Below, in pieces: positions 16,680 to 23,306 of a stretch of 64,000 nt of DNA. Numbering within the stretch: the first letter of the stretch is position 1; each line of letters starts with the position of its first letter. A program made the translations under genes and the position numbers. Below the pieces are notes generated by a model that searched no databases, had not been told where the DNA came from, and was given only the letters and a program-made list of their open reading frames with translations. This stretch comes from Sphingopyxis sp. LC363 (GTDB taxonomy: Bacteria > Pseudomonadota > Alphaproteobacteria > Sphingomonadales > Sphingomonadaceae). Where the stretch lies: contig NZ_JNFC01000013.1 of the NCBI RefSeq assembly GCF_000756385.1, forward strand, positions 1-64,000, given 5' to 3'.

Positions 16680-17243
16680 TCAATCGGGCGAAGGCCCGCC
16701 ACCGGTCAGATGGTCGACATCCTCCATGATCGACCGGAACGCTTCGCTCGACGGTATCTCGTCGGCGCTGCGCCGCGGCATTTCGCCGCTTTCGAGGATT
16801 GCCTGCAACGCGGCACGGCCGCGCGACACGCGGCTCTTCATCGTGCCGACCGCGCAACCGCAGATCGCCGCGCCTTCCTCATAGGATAATTGCCCCGCGC
16901 CGATCAGCACCAGCGCCTCGCGCTGGTCGACGGGCAGCAACAATAGCGCGCGCTGCACGTCGGCGAGGTGCAGGCTGTCGTCCTGATCGTCGGGCGCGAC
17001 GAGCAGCCGCTCGGCCGCCATCTCGTCATATTCAGCGGTGAATTTCTTGCGCCGCATCTGCGACAGGAAACAGTTGCGCAGGATGACGAAAGCCCAGCTC
17101 TTCATGCTGGCGGGCCCCGGAATATATTGCGCGCGCGCCTTCCACGCCTTCAGCATCGTTTCCTGCACCAGGTCGTCGGCGAGGTCGGCGTTGCCGCACA
17201 AGCTGCGCCCGAACGCGCGCAGATGCGGTAGCATCGCGGCCAA
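16680..17243 (-). CDS. EcfG-like ECF sigma factor (second copy; 5' end uncertain)
   Basis: The 187-residue frame is an ECF15/EcfG-type sigma factor with region 2 (about 5-75, SWAFVILRNCFLSQMRRKKF) and region 4 (about 105-160, LSYEEGAAICGCAVGTMKSRVSRGR). It closely resembles EcfG at 18183-18818. The annotated start is TTG 17243, but homology continues upstream (DDASFKREL aligns with the other copy), where no ATG or GTG exists in frame. An ATG at 17326 lies in the neighbouring frame and would join after one extra base in a T7 run (17295-17301). So the gene is either frameshifted by error, translated by slippage, or starts at a rare codon. Confidence 0.88.
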   Translation of the reverse strand: MAAMLPHLRAFGRSLCGNADLADDLVQETMLKAWKARAQYIPGPASMKSWAFVILRNCFLSQMRRKKFTAEYDEMAAERLLVAPDDQDDSLHLADVQRALLLLPVDQREALVLIGAGQLSYEEGAAICGCAVGTMKSRVSRGRAALQAILESGEMPRRSADEIPSSEAFRSIMEDVDHLTGGGPSPD

Positions 17244-17294
17244 TTCACGCTTGAAGCTGGCATCGTCGAGCGGTTGAGGCGTTACGTCGCTGAT

Positions 17295-17301
17295 AAAAAA
17301 A
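17295..17301 (-). other. Slippery homopolymer (mRNA U-UUU-UUA) before the sigma frame
   Basis: On the minus strand the frame from ATG 17326 reads GTT TTT TTA and then stops at TAA after 14 codons. A -1 slip on U-UUU-UUA would continue into the sigma-factor frame with residues FFISDVTPQPLDDASFKREL, whose last part is conserved in the neighbouring EcfG. The heptamer fits the classic -1 frameshift pattern. A missing base in the assembly is the main alternative. Confidence 0.5.
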
Positions 17302-17375
17302 CCTTTGCGTGACGATGTCTGGTCATATCATGAACGGCTTAGCGGGTTGGGGTGGCATTGCAAGCGCCCGCCCGG

Positions 17376-17780
17376 TCACCCGACGCGCGGGCGGCGCCCC
17401 AGCGCCATGAAATTGGCGAATATCCGCTCGTCCTGCGCATCGATCCGACCGTTGGCCGCGAGCCGCGCCAAGCCATCGCCCCGCCATTCGAAACGCGGGT
17501 CATAGAGCATCGCCCATTCACCGAAATCGCGCGTCTCGACGGCGCGGCGCCGCACTTCGACCATGCCGCTGTGACGCGGATCGTCCCTGATGACCGCAAG
17601 ACAGGCCTCTACCCGGTCGTCCGGCCCCTCGAGAAGCTGGAGGAAATTATGGCCGTTATAGACAAGCGCCCCGGTCAACTCGTCGCGCGCATTGTTGCGA
17701 CGCGCCGAAACGAGAATCGCAACGATATCCTCGTCGCTGATCAACGGATCGGCGACACTCACATATGTAACGGAAAGCAA
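17376..17780 (-). CDS. BLUF domain blue-light sensor protein
   Basis: The 134-residue protein is a short BLUF photoreceptor that binds FAD and senses blue light. Key residues are Tyr6, Asn30 and Gln48, spaced exactly as in known BLUF proteins, with the FLQLLEG motif and the RDDPRH segment. No output domain is fused, so it should act through a partner. The start is TTG 17780, preceded by GGGAG; the longer frame to 18095 runs antisense through nepR and adds nonconserved sequence. It sits between the second sigma gene and divergent nepR, which suggests light input to the general stress response. Confidence 0.9.
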   Translation of the reverse strand: MLSVTYVSVADPLISDEDIVAILVSARRNNARDELTGALVYNGHNFLQLLEGPDDRVEACLAVIRDDPRHSGMVEVRRRAVETRDFGEWAMLYDPRFEWRGDGLARLAANGRIDAQDERIFANFMALGRRPRVG

Positions 17781-17895
17781 CTGGTCGTCTCCCGAAGACC
17801 GGCCAAGGGCGGGCCAAGCGTGACCCCTCACATCCCTTCGCTTAGAGCCGGTGTGGTTTCTTGGCAACGCGTTCGTCGCAAAAAACAGAAGTCGT

Positions 17896-17920
17896 GGAAC
17901 CTGCGGCCCTTTTCCTCGTT
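17896..17920 (+). promoter_or_regulatory. EcfG-type promoter of nepR-ecfG
   Basis: GGAAC at 17896-17900 and CGTT at 17917-17920, 16 nt apart, are a perfect match to the EcfG consensus. Expected transcription begins a few bases later, about 25 nt before the nepR ATG. It implies autoregulation of nepR-ecfG. Confidence 0.85.
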
Positions 17921-17952
17921 GCTCTCGCATGGCTACGCAAGGCAATGACAGG

Positions 17953-18183
17953 ATGAACGGAAAGGGCACTCTCCCGCCCGGCGCCGACGCGCCGCGCCGC
18001 GCGCAGGGGAGCTTCCCCGGAACGCACGGCGACCAGTGGCATCGCACCCTGACCGGGCGGCAGGCGCCCGAACCGGTGAGCGCCAAGTTGCGCATGATTT
18101 ATGGCAATATCGTCTCCGAACAATTGCCCGACAACATGCTCGACCTTCTGTCCCAGCTCGATCAGAAAAGCCCGAAGCAATAA
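17953..18183 (+). CDS. nepR: Anti-sigma factor NepR
   Basis: The 76-residue protein is NepR, the small anti-sigma factor that holds EcfG inactive until phospho-PhyR binds it. The conserved helices are in the C-terminal half (SAKLRMIYGNIVSEQLPDNM, then LDLLSQL). ATG 17953 is preferred over ATG 17929 because the latter lies almost on the predicted transcription start. The stop TAA overlaps the ecfG ATG (TAATG), so translation is coupled and the ratio of anti-sigma to sigma factor is fixed. Confidence 0.93.
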   Translation: MNGKGTLPPGADAPRRAQGSFPGTHGDQWHRTLTGRQAPEPVSAKLRMIYGNIVSEQLPDNMLDLLSQLDQKSPKQ

Positions 18184-18818
18184 TGACCGGAACCCCCGCC
18201 GCTGCGTCGCAGCCGCAGGCCGACACCCTGTCGGACAGCGAATTCAAGGCACTGCTCGCCGGCGTCATTCCGCATCTGCGCGCCTATGGCCGCAGCCTTT
18301 CGGGCAACCCGGACCTCGCCGACGATCTGACGCAGGATACGATGGTCAAGGCGTGGGCGTCGCGCGAGCGGTTCGAGCGCGGGACCTCGATCAAGGCGTG
18401 GACCTTCGTCATCCTGCGCAACACCTTCCTGTCGCAAATGCGCCGCAACAAGTTCGTCGGCGAATATGACGAGACCGCGGTCGAGCGCACCATGTCGACC
18501 CCCGCGAACCAGGAAGACAGCGGCGAGATGGCCGACCTCCAGCGCGGGCTGATGGAATTGCCGCAGGACCAGCGCGAGGCGCTGATCCTCGTCGGCGCGG
18601 GCGGTCTGTCCTATGAAGAGGCCGCGAGCATCTGCGACTGCGCGCTCGGAACGATGAAGAGCCGCGTGTCGCGCGCGCGCGCCGCGCTTGAGGAAATCAT
18701 GAACAGCGGCCAATTCTCGCAAAAGCGCGCCGACGCGCCGCCGTCGAGCGAGGCGGTCGACGCGATTATGGACAGCGTCGAGACGATCACCGCGCGACGC
18801 GAGGCGGCGAATCGCTGA
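18183..18818 (+). CDS. ecfG: General stress response sigma factor EcfG
   Basis: The 211-residue ECF15-type sigma factor has region 2 (about 25-100; LADDLTQDTMVKAW and RNTFLSQMRRNKF) and region 4 (about 125-180; LSYEEAASICDCALGTMKSRVSRARAA). It directs the general stress regulon from GGAAC-N16/17-CGTT promoters. The N-terminal 25 residues are variable. It is the distal gene of the nepR-ecfG operon. The complete PhyR-NepR-EcfG set next to a HWE kinase makes the assignment firm. Confidence 0.96.
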   Translation: MTGTPAAASQPQADTLSDSEFKALLAGVIPHLRAYGRSLSGNPDLADDLTQDTMVKAWASRERFERGTSIKAWTFVILRNTFLSQMRRNKFVGEYDETAVERTMSTPANQEDSGEMADLQRGLMELPQDQREALILVGAGGLSYEEAASICDCALGTMKSRVSRARAALEEIMNSGQFSQKRADAPPSSEAVDAIMDSVETITARREAANR

Positions 18819-18832
18819 GCCCTTGTCCCTCG

Positions 18833-18914
18833 CCGTTTGTGCTGAGCTTGTCGAAGCACCATCCTTCTTGCGGCGTCAAAAGGAACAACCCTTCGACAAG
18901 CTCAGGGCAAACGG
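18833..18914. repeat. Palindromic repeat, family D (copy 1)
   Basis: The arms hold GTGCTGAGCTTGTCGAAG and CTTCGACAAGCTCAGGGC with CCGTTTG/CAAACGG ends. A second copy is at 42103-42189. It occupies the gap just after ecfG and lies in the leader of the sugar dehydrogenase gene. Confidence 0.9.
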
Positions 18915-18987
18915 ATTGAGGGTACTCGACATCGAGCATCGGCCGCGTCAGAACGAGCTGTCTTCCCCAGCCAAGCGAGCCTTTGAC

Positions 18988-20178
18988 ATGCCGAAATTTC
19001 CGCTCTGTGCCCCGATCATCGCGCTCGCCGTCGCCGCCTGCTCGGCGCCCGCCGCGACCGAAGCGGCGCCAGCCGACACCGCCAAGCTCGACGCGTCGGG
19101 CGATCATCCCGCGACGCCACTCGCCGACGCGCCGTTCACCGTGCAGGAAATCGCCGATTTCAACGAACCCTGGGCGATGACCTTCATCCCCGGCACCCGC
19201 GCTGCGCTGATCACCGAGAAATCGGGCAAATTGAAGCTGTGGCAGGAAAATGGCCCGACGCAGGATGTCGCGGGCGTACCCACCGTCGCTTACGGCGGTC
19301 AGGGCGGCTTCGGCGACGTCATCGTCGCGCCCGACTTCGCCGCGACCGGCACTATTTATCTGAGCTGGGTCGAGGCCGGGACGGGCAGTACCGCCGGCGC
19401 GGTCGTCGGCAAGGCGAAGCTCGTCCAGGGCGCGGCGCCGCGGATCGAAGGACTGCAGATCATCTGGAAACAGGATCCCAAGGTGACGGGCCGCGGCCAT
19501 TATTCGCACCGCCTCATCTTCTCCCCCGACGGCAAATATCTCTTCATCGGATCGGGCGAGCGTCAGAAGTTCGATCCGGCGCAGGACATGAAGGCGAATC
19601 TCGGCAAGATCGTCCGCCTCAATCCCGACGGCAGCATTCCCGCCGACAATCCTTTCGCCGACGCTTCAAAGCCTGACGGGGGCGGCGTCACGGCGCAAAT
19701 CTGGTCGCTCGGCCACCGCAATATCCTTGGCCTCGCCTTCGATGCGACCGGCAAGTTCTGGAACCAGGAAATGGGGCCGAAGGGCGGCGACGAGGTCAAT
19801 CTGGTCGCGGCGAAGGCCAATTACGGCTATCCGATCGTCTCGAACGGGGATCATTATGACGGCAAGGATATTCCCGACCATGTGACGCGCCCCGAATTCG
19901 CGGCGCCGAAATTGTGGTGGAACCCGGCGATCTCGCCCGCGGGGCTCGCCTTCTATGGCGGCGATCTTTACCCGGGCTGGAAGAACAGCCTGCTGATGGG
20001 CGCGCTGTCGGGCGAGGGCCTCATCCGCATGAACATCGACGGCGAAACGCTGCACAAGTCCGACCGCTGGGATTTCGGCCAGCGCATACGCGAGGTCGAG
20101 GTGCGCGACGACGGCACGGTCTGGCTGCTCACCGACGGCGAGGACGGCAAGCTGGTGAAGCTGGTCCCGAAGAAATAG
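18988..20178 (+). CDS. PQQ-dependent aldose sugar dehydrogenase-like lipoprotein
   Basis: The 396-residue protein is a soluble-type PQQ sugar dehydrogenase beta-propeller (YliI/Asd family). It has a signal peptide ending in a lipobox (LAVAAC), so it is probably anchored in the membrane facing the periplasm. Family features include PWAMTFIPG, the GRGHYSHRL active-site loop with its His, GSGERQ, and the LGHRN and NQEMGPKGGDEVN segments. It would oxidise aldoses to lactones. ATG 18988 is chosen since upstream codons run through a palindromic repeat. PQQ synthesis genes are not in this window. Confidence 0.9.
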   Translation: MPKFPLCAPIIALAVAACSAPAATEAAPADTAKLDASGDHPATPLADAPFTVQEIADFNEPWAMTFIPGTRAALITEKSGKLKLWQENGPTQDVAGVPTVAYGGQGGFGDVIVAPDFAATGTIYLSWVEAGTGSTAGAVVGKAKLVQGAAPRIEGLQIIWKQDPKVTGRGHYSHRLIFSPDGKYLFIGSGERQKFDPAQDMKANLGKIVRLNPDGSIPADNPFADASKPDGGGVTAQIWSLGHRNILGLAFDATGKFWNQEMGPKGGDEVNLVAAKANYGYPIVSNGDHYDGKDIPDHVTRPEFAAPKLWWNPAISPAGLAFYGGDLYPGWKNSLLMGALSGEGLIRMNIDGETLHKSDRWDFGQRIREVEVRDDGTVWLLTDGEDGKLVKLVPKK

Positions 20179-20221
20179 CCCGCGGCTTTCGCCCCGGCGC
20201 AAGCATCCCTATATCGCTCCC

Positions 20222-20971
20222 ATGATCCGCGGATTCCTCACCCGGCGCGCCGAATGGCCCGCGCGCGTCCCCGATCCCGACGCGCCGCCGCCGCTGACCT
20301 TGCTATGGCGCGAGATCGGGTCGCTGGCGCGCGCGATCGGCGGCCGCATCCGCCCGCTGCCGCCCGAGCCCAACCCCGACAGCGAGCATCCGCCGGTGAT
20401 GGTGCTCCCCGGCTTCCTTTCGGGCGACTGGGCGACCAAGGCGCTGCGCGCCGACCTCCGCCGCGCAGGTTTCCGCTGCTACGCCTGGGGCCTCGGCTTC
20501 AACCGCGGCGCGACCGCCGACATCATCGAGCGCATCGACACCCGCGTCCAGTGGATCATCGACCGCACCGGCTATGCCCCCGCGCTGGTGGGATGGTCGC
20601 TCGGCGGCATCTATGCGCGCGAATATGCGAAGCATCATCCGGACAAGGTCGCGCGCGTCGTCACGCTGGGTTCGCCCTTTTCGGGCAGCCGCCGCGCCAA
20701 CCGGGCGTGGCGCCTCTATCACCTGATCGCGCGCCATCCGGTCGACAATCCGCCAATCGACTTCCACCCCGCACCGCGCCCCGAAATGCCGACCTTCGCG
20801 CTCTGGTCGAAGCATGACGGCGTCGTCGCGGTGAACAGCGCGCGCGGCCTTCCGCACGAAAGCGACCGGCAGGTCGAGGTCGACTGCGGCCATATGGGTT
20901 TCGCCTATGCGCCGACTTCGGTCGCCGCGATCGTCAAGGCGCTGACCGAAGAGGTATCAGCGGCAGACTGA
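20222..20971 (+). CDS. Alpha/beta hydrolase (lipase/PGAP1-like)
   Basis: The 249-residue protein has the nucleophile elbow VGWSLGGIYAREYA (Ser about 122), a candidate acid in SKHDGVV and catalytic His in DCGHMGF. The oxyanion segment is VLPGFLSGD. No signal peptide is seen, so it is probably cytoplasmic or membrane-associated. The family covers lipases and triacylglycerol-type esterases; the substrate is unknown. The stop codon's last base is also the first base of a long palindromic repeat. Confidence 0.88.
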   Translation: MIRGFLTRRAEWPARVPDPDAPPPLTLLWREIGSLARAIGGRIRPLPPEPNPDSEHPPVMVLPGFLSGDWATKALRADLRRAGFRCYAWGLGFNRGATADIIERIDTRVQWIIDRTGYAPALVGWSLGGIYAREYAKHHPDKVARVVTLGSPFSGSRRANRAWRLYHLIARHPVDNPPIDFHPAPRPEMPTFALWSKHDGVVAVNSARGLPHESDRQVEVDCGHMGFAYAPTSVAAIVKALTEEVSAAD

Positions 20972-21111
20972 TCCTCCCTGTGGCGAAGCCATGGGGAGGG
21001 GGACCGCTCGCTGAAAGCGAGTGGTGGAGGGGCCGCGACGATGGCGCCCATCGCCCCTCCGTCAGCGGCTACGCCGCCGCCACCTCCCCCTCGCTTCGCG
21101 ACAGGGAGGAT
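20971..21111. repeat. Long palindromic intergenic repeat, family C (copy 2)
   Basis: The 141-bp copy starts ATCCTCCCTGTGGCGAAGCC and ends with the complement CGCGACAGGGAGGAT. It fills the entire gap between two convergent genes, starting at the hydrolase stop and ending 3 bp before the acetyltransferase stop. The tight fit suggests it serves as a shared 3' end. Confidence 0.9.
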
Positions 21112-21114
21112 CGC

Positions 21115-21633
21115 TCAGCACACGTCTATGCGCCAAGCCGGTGCCGCGCGCCAGCTCATCAGCATCCGCCCCGGACGTTTCCCCGGGCGTCCGGTCGACA
21201 CGAAACCGATCCGGCGCAGCAGCGCGCGCGAGCGGTCATTGTCGGGGTCGCATTCGGCGACGATCGAAGCACCCGGCAGCGACGCGGCGAGCGCCTCGAC
21301 CACCGCGCGCACCGCCTCGGTCGCGATCCCCTTGCCCCTCACGCGCGCCGCGAACCAGTAGCCGATCTCATATTCGTCGCGCGCGCGGCGGTGGACGCCG
21401 ATGACGCCGTTGAGATCGAGGCCGTGCTCGTCGCGCACCGCATGGAACACGTCGCCGCCGCCCGATCCCGCGATCAGCGCGCGGGCATCGGTTTCGGTGA
21501 AGGGCGCGGGCAGGAAATGGACGCGCGAGGTCACCGTCTCGTCGGTGATCGCGGCGAACGCGCGGGCATCGTCGGCAAGCAGCGGCGTGATGCGGCAATG
21601 GGCGGTCGACAGGGCAAGCAAAGTATCGGTCAT
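21115..21633 (-). CDS. GNAT N-acetyltransferase (RimJ/RimL-like)
   Basis: The 172-residue protein is a GNAT acetyltransferase. The acetyl-CoA loop is RVRGKGIATEAVRAV (about residues 94-108), followed by the conserved NDRSRALLRRIGF helix. The fold resembles the Acetyltransf_3/RimJ group, which modifies protein N-termini or small amines. The acceptor is unknown. The ATG at 21633 has no strong ribosome site but fits the conserved start. It is convergent with the hydrolase gene. Confidence 0.86.
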   Translation of the reverse strand: MTDTLLALSTAHCRITPLLADDARAFAAITDETVTSRVHFLPAPFTETDARALIAGSGGGDVFHAVRDEHGLDLNGVIGVHRRARDEYEIGYWFAARVRGKGIATEAVRAVVEALAASLPGASIVAECDPDNDRSRALLRRIGFVSTGRPGKRPGRMLMSWRAAPAWRIDVC

Positions 21634-21850
21634 GTCGCGTCTTCTTCAAAAAGCGCGCGCCGCGGCCGGGGGTTCTGGTCTGATGATGTGATGACAACCA
21701 TTCGCCTTCCGGTCACGGCGGCGATGGTCACAGGTGATGCCATGCCGCTCCTATGTAAAGGAGCGCCAATACGCCTTGAATCGGGTGGATCGGTCGTTGG
21801 TCATCGGCGCTGTGGCTAACGGCTCCGCCGCCCGCGGTCAATCCCGCGTC

Positions 21851-21878
21851 TTGACGATCGCATTTCACGCACTATTTA
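21851..21878 (+). promoter_or_regulatory. Sigma-70-like promoter of the Rrf2 gene, giving a leaderless transcript
   Basis: TTGACG at 21851-21856 and TATTTA at 21873-21878 are spaced by 16 nt. The predicted start of transcription is about 21885, one base before the ATG. No ribosome site precedes the ATG, in keeping with a leaderless mRNA. Confidence 0.6.
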
Positions 21879-21885
21879 AAGTTAC

Positions 21886-22350
21886 ATGAAACGCGACAGC
21901 CGACTCTCGGGCGTGCTCCACGTCCTCCTCCATATGGCCGAAACGGGCACGCCGATGACGTCGGATCAGCTTGCGAAGGCGATGCAGACGCACGCGGTGG
22001 TGATCCGCCGCATTCTCGGCGGGCTGCGCGACGCAGGTTTCGTCCACAGCGAAAAGGGTCATGGCGGCGGCTGGACGATCGCAAAGCCCCTCGCCGAAAT
22101 CACGATGCGCGATGTCTATAACGCGATCGGTCGGCCGAGCCTGATGGCGATGGGCAACCGCACCGAAGCGCCCGGCTGCCTCGTCGAACAGGCGGTCAAC
22201 GCGGCGCTCGACACCAGCTTCCGTGACGCCGAAGCGCTGCTGCTCGCGCGCTTTGGCGAAGTCACGCTCGCGCAGCTCGCCGCCGATTTCCATGCGCGCA
22301 TGGCCGCGCGCTCCCTCTCCCCCACGACGCAGGAGCATATCCATGGCTGA
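21886..22350 (+). CDS. Rrf2 family transcriptional regulator
   Basis: The 154-residue protein is a winged-helix Rrf2 regulator; the DNA-binding part is MTSDQLAKAMQTHAVVIRRI and the wing KGHGGGWT. Only one Cys (Cys98 in EAPGCLVEQ) is present in the usual cluster region, so it probably does not bind the three-Cys Fe-S cluster of IscR/NsrR and may sense through a single thiol. It overlaps the following methyltransferase by 8 bp and likely controls that operon and itself. Confidence 0.9.
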   Translation: MKRDSRLSGVLHVLLHMAETGTPMTSDQLAKAMQTHAVVIRRILGGLRDAGFVHSEKGHGGGWTIAKPLAEITMRDVYNAIGRPSLMAMGNRTEAPGCLVEQAVNAALDTSFRDAEALLLARFGEVTLAQLAADFHARMAARSLSPTTQEHIHG

Positions 22351-23038
22351 AGGCGCCCGGCATTTCCTCGACAGCTTCAATGACCCCGAGGCGGTCGCGC
22401 GCTACACCGAAGGGCCGCGCCGCTTCGTTCCCGGTCTCGACGGCCTCCACCGCATGACGGGCCTCCTCCTCGCCGAGCGCGTCCCGATCGATGCGCATAT
22501 CCTCGTCCTCGGCGCGGGCGGCGGCAGCGAGATGAAGGCGATGGCCGAGGCGCATCCCGGCTGGCGCTTCACGGGCGTCGATCCCGCGGGGCCGATGCTC
22601 GACCTTGCCGCCAAGGTGATGGGCGCAGACGTACACCGCGCCGAGCTCGTCGAGGGTTATATCGACGACGCTCCGGCGGGCCCCTTCGACGGCGCGACCT
22701 GCCTGCTCACGCTCCATTTCCTCGATACCGAAGAACGCATCCGCACCGCCGCCGAAATCCGCGCCCGCCTCAAACCCGGCGCGCCCTTTGTCGCCGCGCA
22801 CGGCAGCTTCCCGCAGGGCGCCGACGAACGCGACCGCTGGCTCGACCGCTACGCCGCCTTTGCCATCGCCTCGGGCGGCGATCCGGATCAGGTGGCGAAG
22901 GGCCGCGAGGCCGTCGCGACCCACGTCGCGATGCTCAGCCCCGAAGCCGACGAGGCGGTGCTGCATGCCGCGGGCTTCACCGGGGTCGAACAATTCTACG
23001 CCGCCTTCACCTGGCGCGGCTGGGTGGGATATGCGTGA
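22343..23038 (+). CDS. Class I SAM-dependent methyltransferase
   Basis: The 231-residue protein has SAM motif I ILVLGAGGGSE (about 51-61), motif II acid in FTGVDPAGPM and a motif IV-like CLLTLHFL. It is a Rossmann methyltransferase of the small-molecule type; the substrate is not evident. ATG 22343 lies inside the end of the Rrf2 gene, preceded by AGGAG at 22331-22335, so the pair forms a coupled regulator-enzyme unit. Confidence 0.88.
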   Translation: MAEGARHFLDSFNDPEAVARYTEGPRRFVPGLDGLHRMTGLLLAERVPIDAHILVLGAGGGSEMKAMAEAHPGWRFTGVDPAGPMLDLAAKVMGADVHRAELVEGYIDDAPAGPFDGATCLLTLHFLDTEERIRTAAEIRARLKPGAPFVAAHGSFPQGADERDRWLDRYAAFAIASGGDPDQVAKGREAVATHVAMLSPEADEAVLHAAGFTGVEQFYAAFTWRGWVGYA

Positions 23039-23074
23039 AGGGGTGTAATGGCCGGAATACGACATTCTTTCCAT

Positions 23075-23136
23075 CGTCATCCCGGCGAAGGGTGTCCGGA
23101 GGCGCGTGACTCTGAACACCCTTCGCCGGGATGACG
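23075..23136. repeat. REP-like inverted repeat, family A (copy 2)
   Basis: The arms are CGTCATCCCGGCGAAGGGTG and CACCCTTCGCCGGGATGACG. The 62-bp element follows the methyltransferase stop and can fold into a strong hairpin. No gene lies between 23039 and 23306. Confidence 0.85.
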
Positions 23137-23252
23137 GAACTGAAAGGTCCGCTCACCGCCCCCGAACGGCCTATTCCTAAACCCGTTCTCCACCGATGGT
23201 TCCTGCACTTCGCGCCGCCTCGATCATCGAGGCCCGCTTGCGCCGTCCATAT

Positions 23253-23280
23253 ATACAATATATTGCGCAATATATTGTAT
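23253..23280. promoter_or_regulatory. 28-bp perfect AT-rich palindrome, probable MarR operator
   Basis: The sequence is perfectly self-complementary, with half-site ATACAATATATTGC centred between 23266 and 23267. It lies 27 bp before the protease start codon, inside the likely promoter. It stands out against the GC-rich surroundings. The downstream operon ends with a MarR regulator, and MarR proteins bind such palindromes, so autorepression is the natural model. Confidence 0.65.
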
Positions 23281-23306
23281 GATTCGCATGACAGACAGGA
23301 ATTCGG

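Noticed and set aside
17929..17952. Earlier ATG for nepR
   Set aside because: It lies within a few bases of the predicted EcfG-dependent transcription start and lacks a ribosome site.
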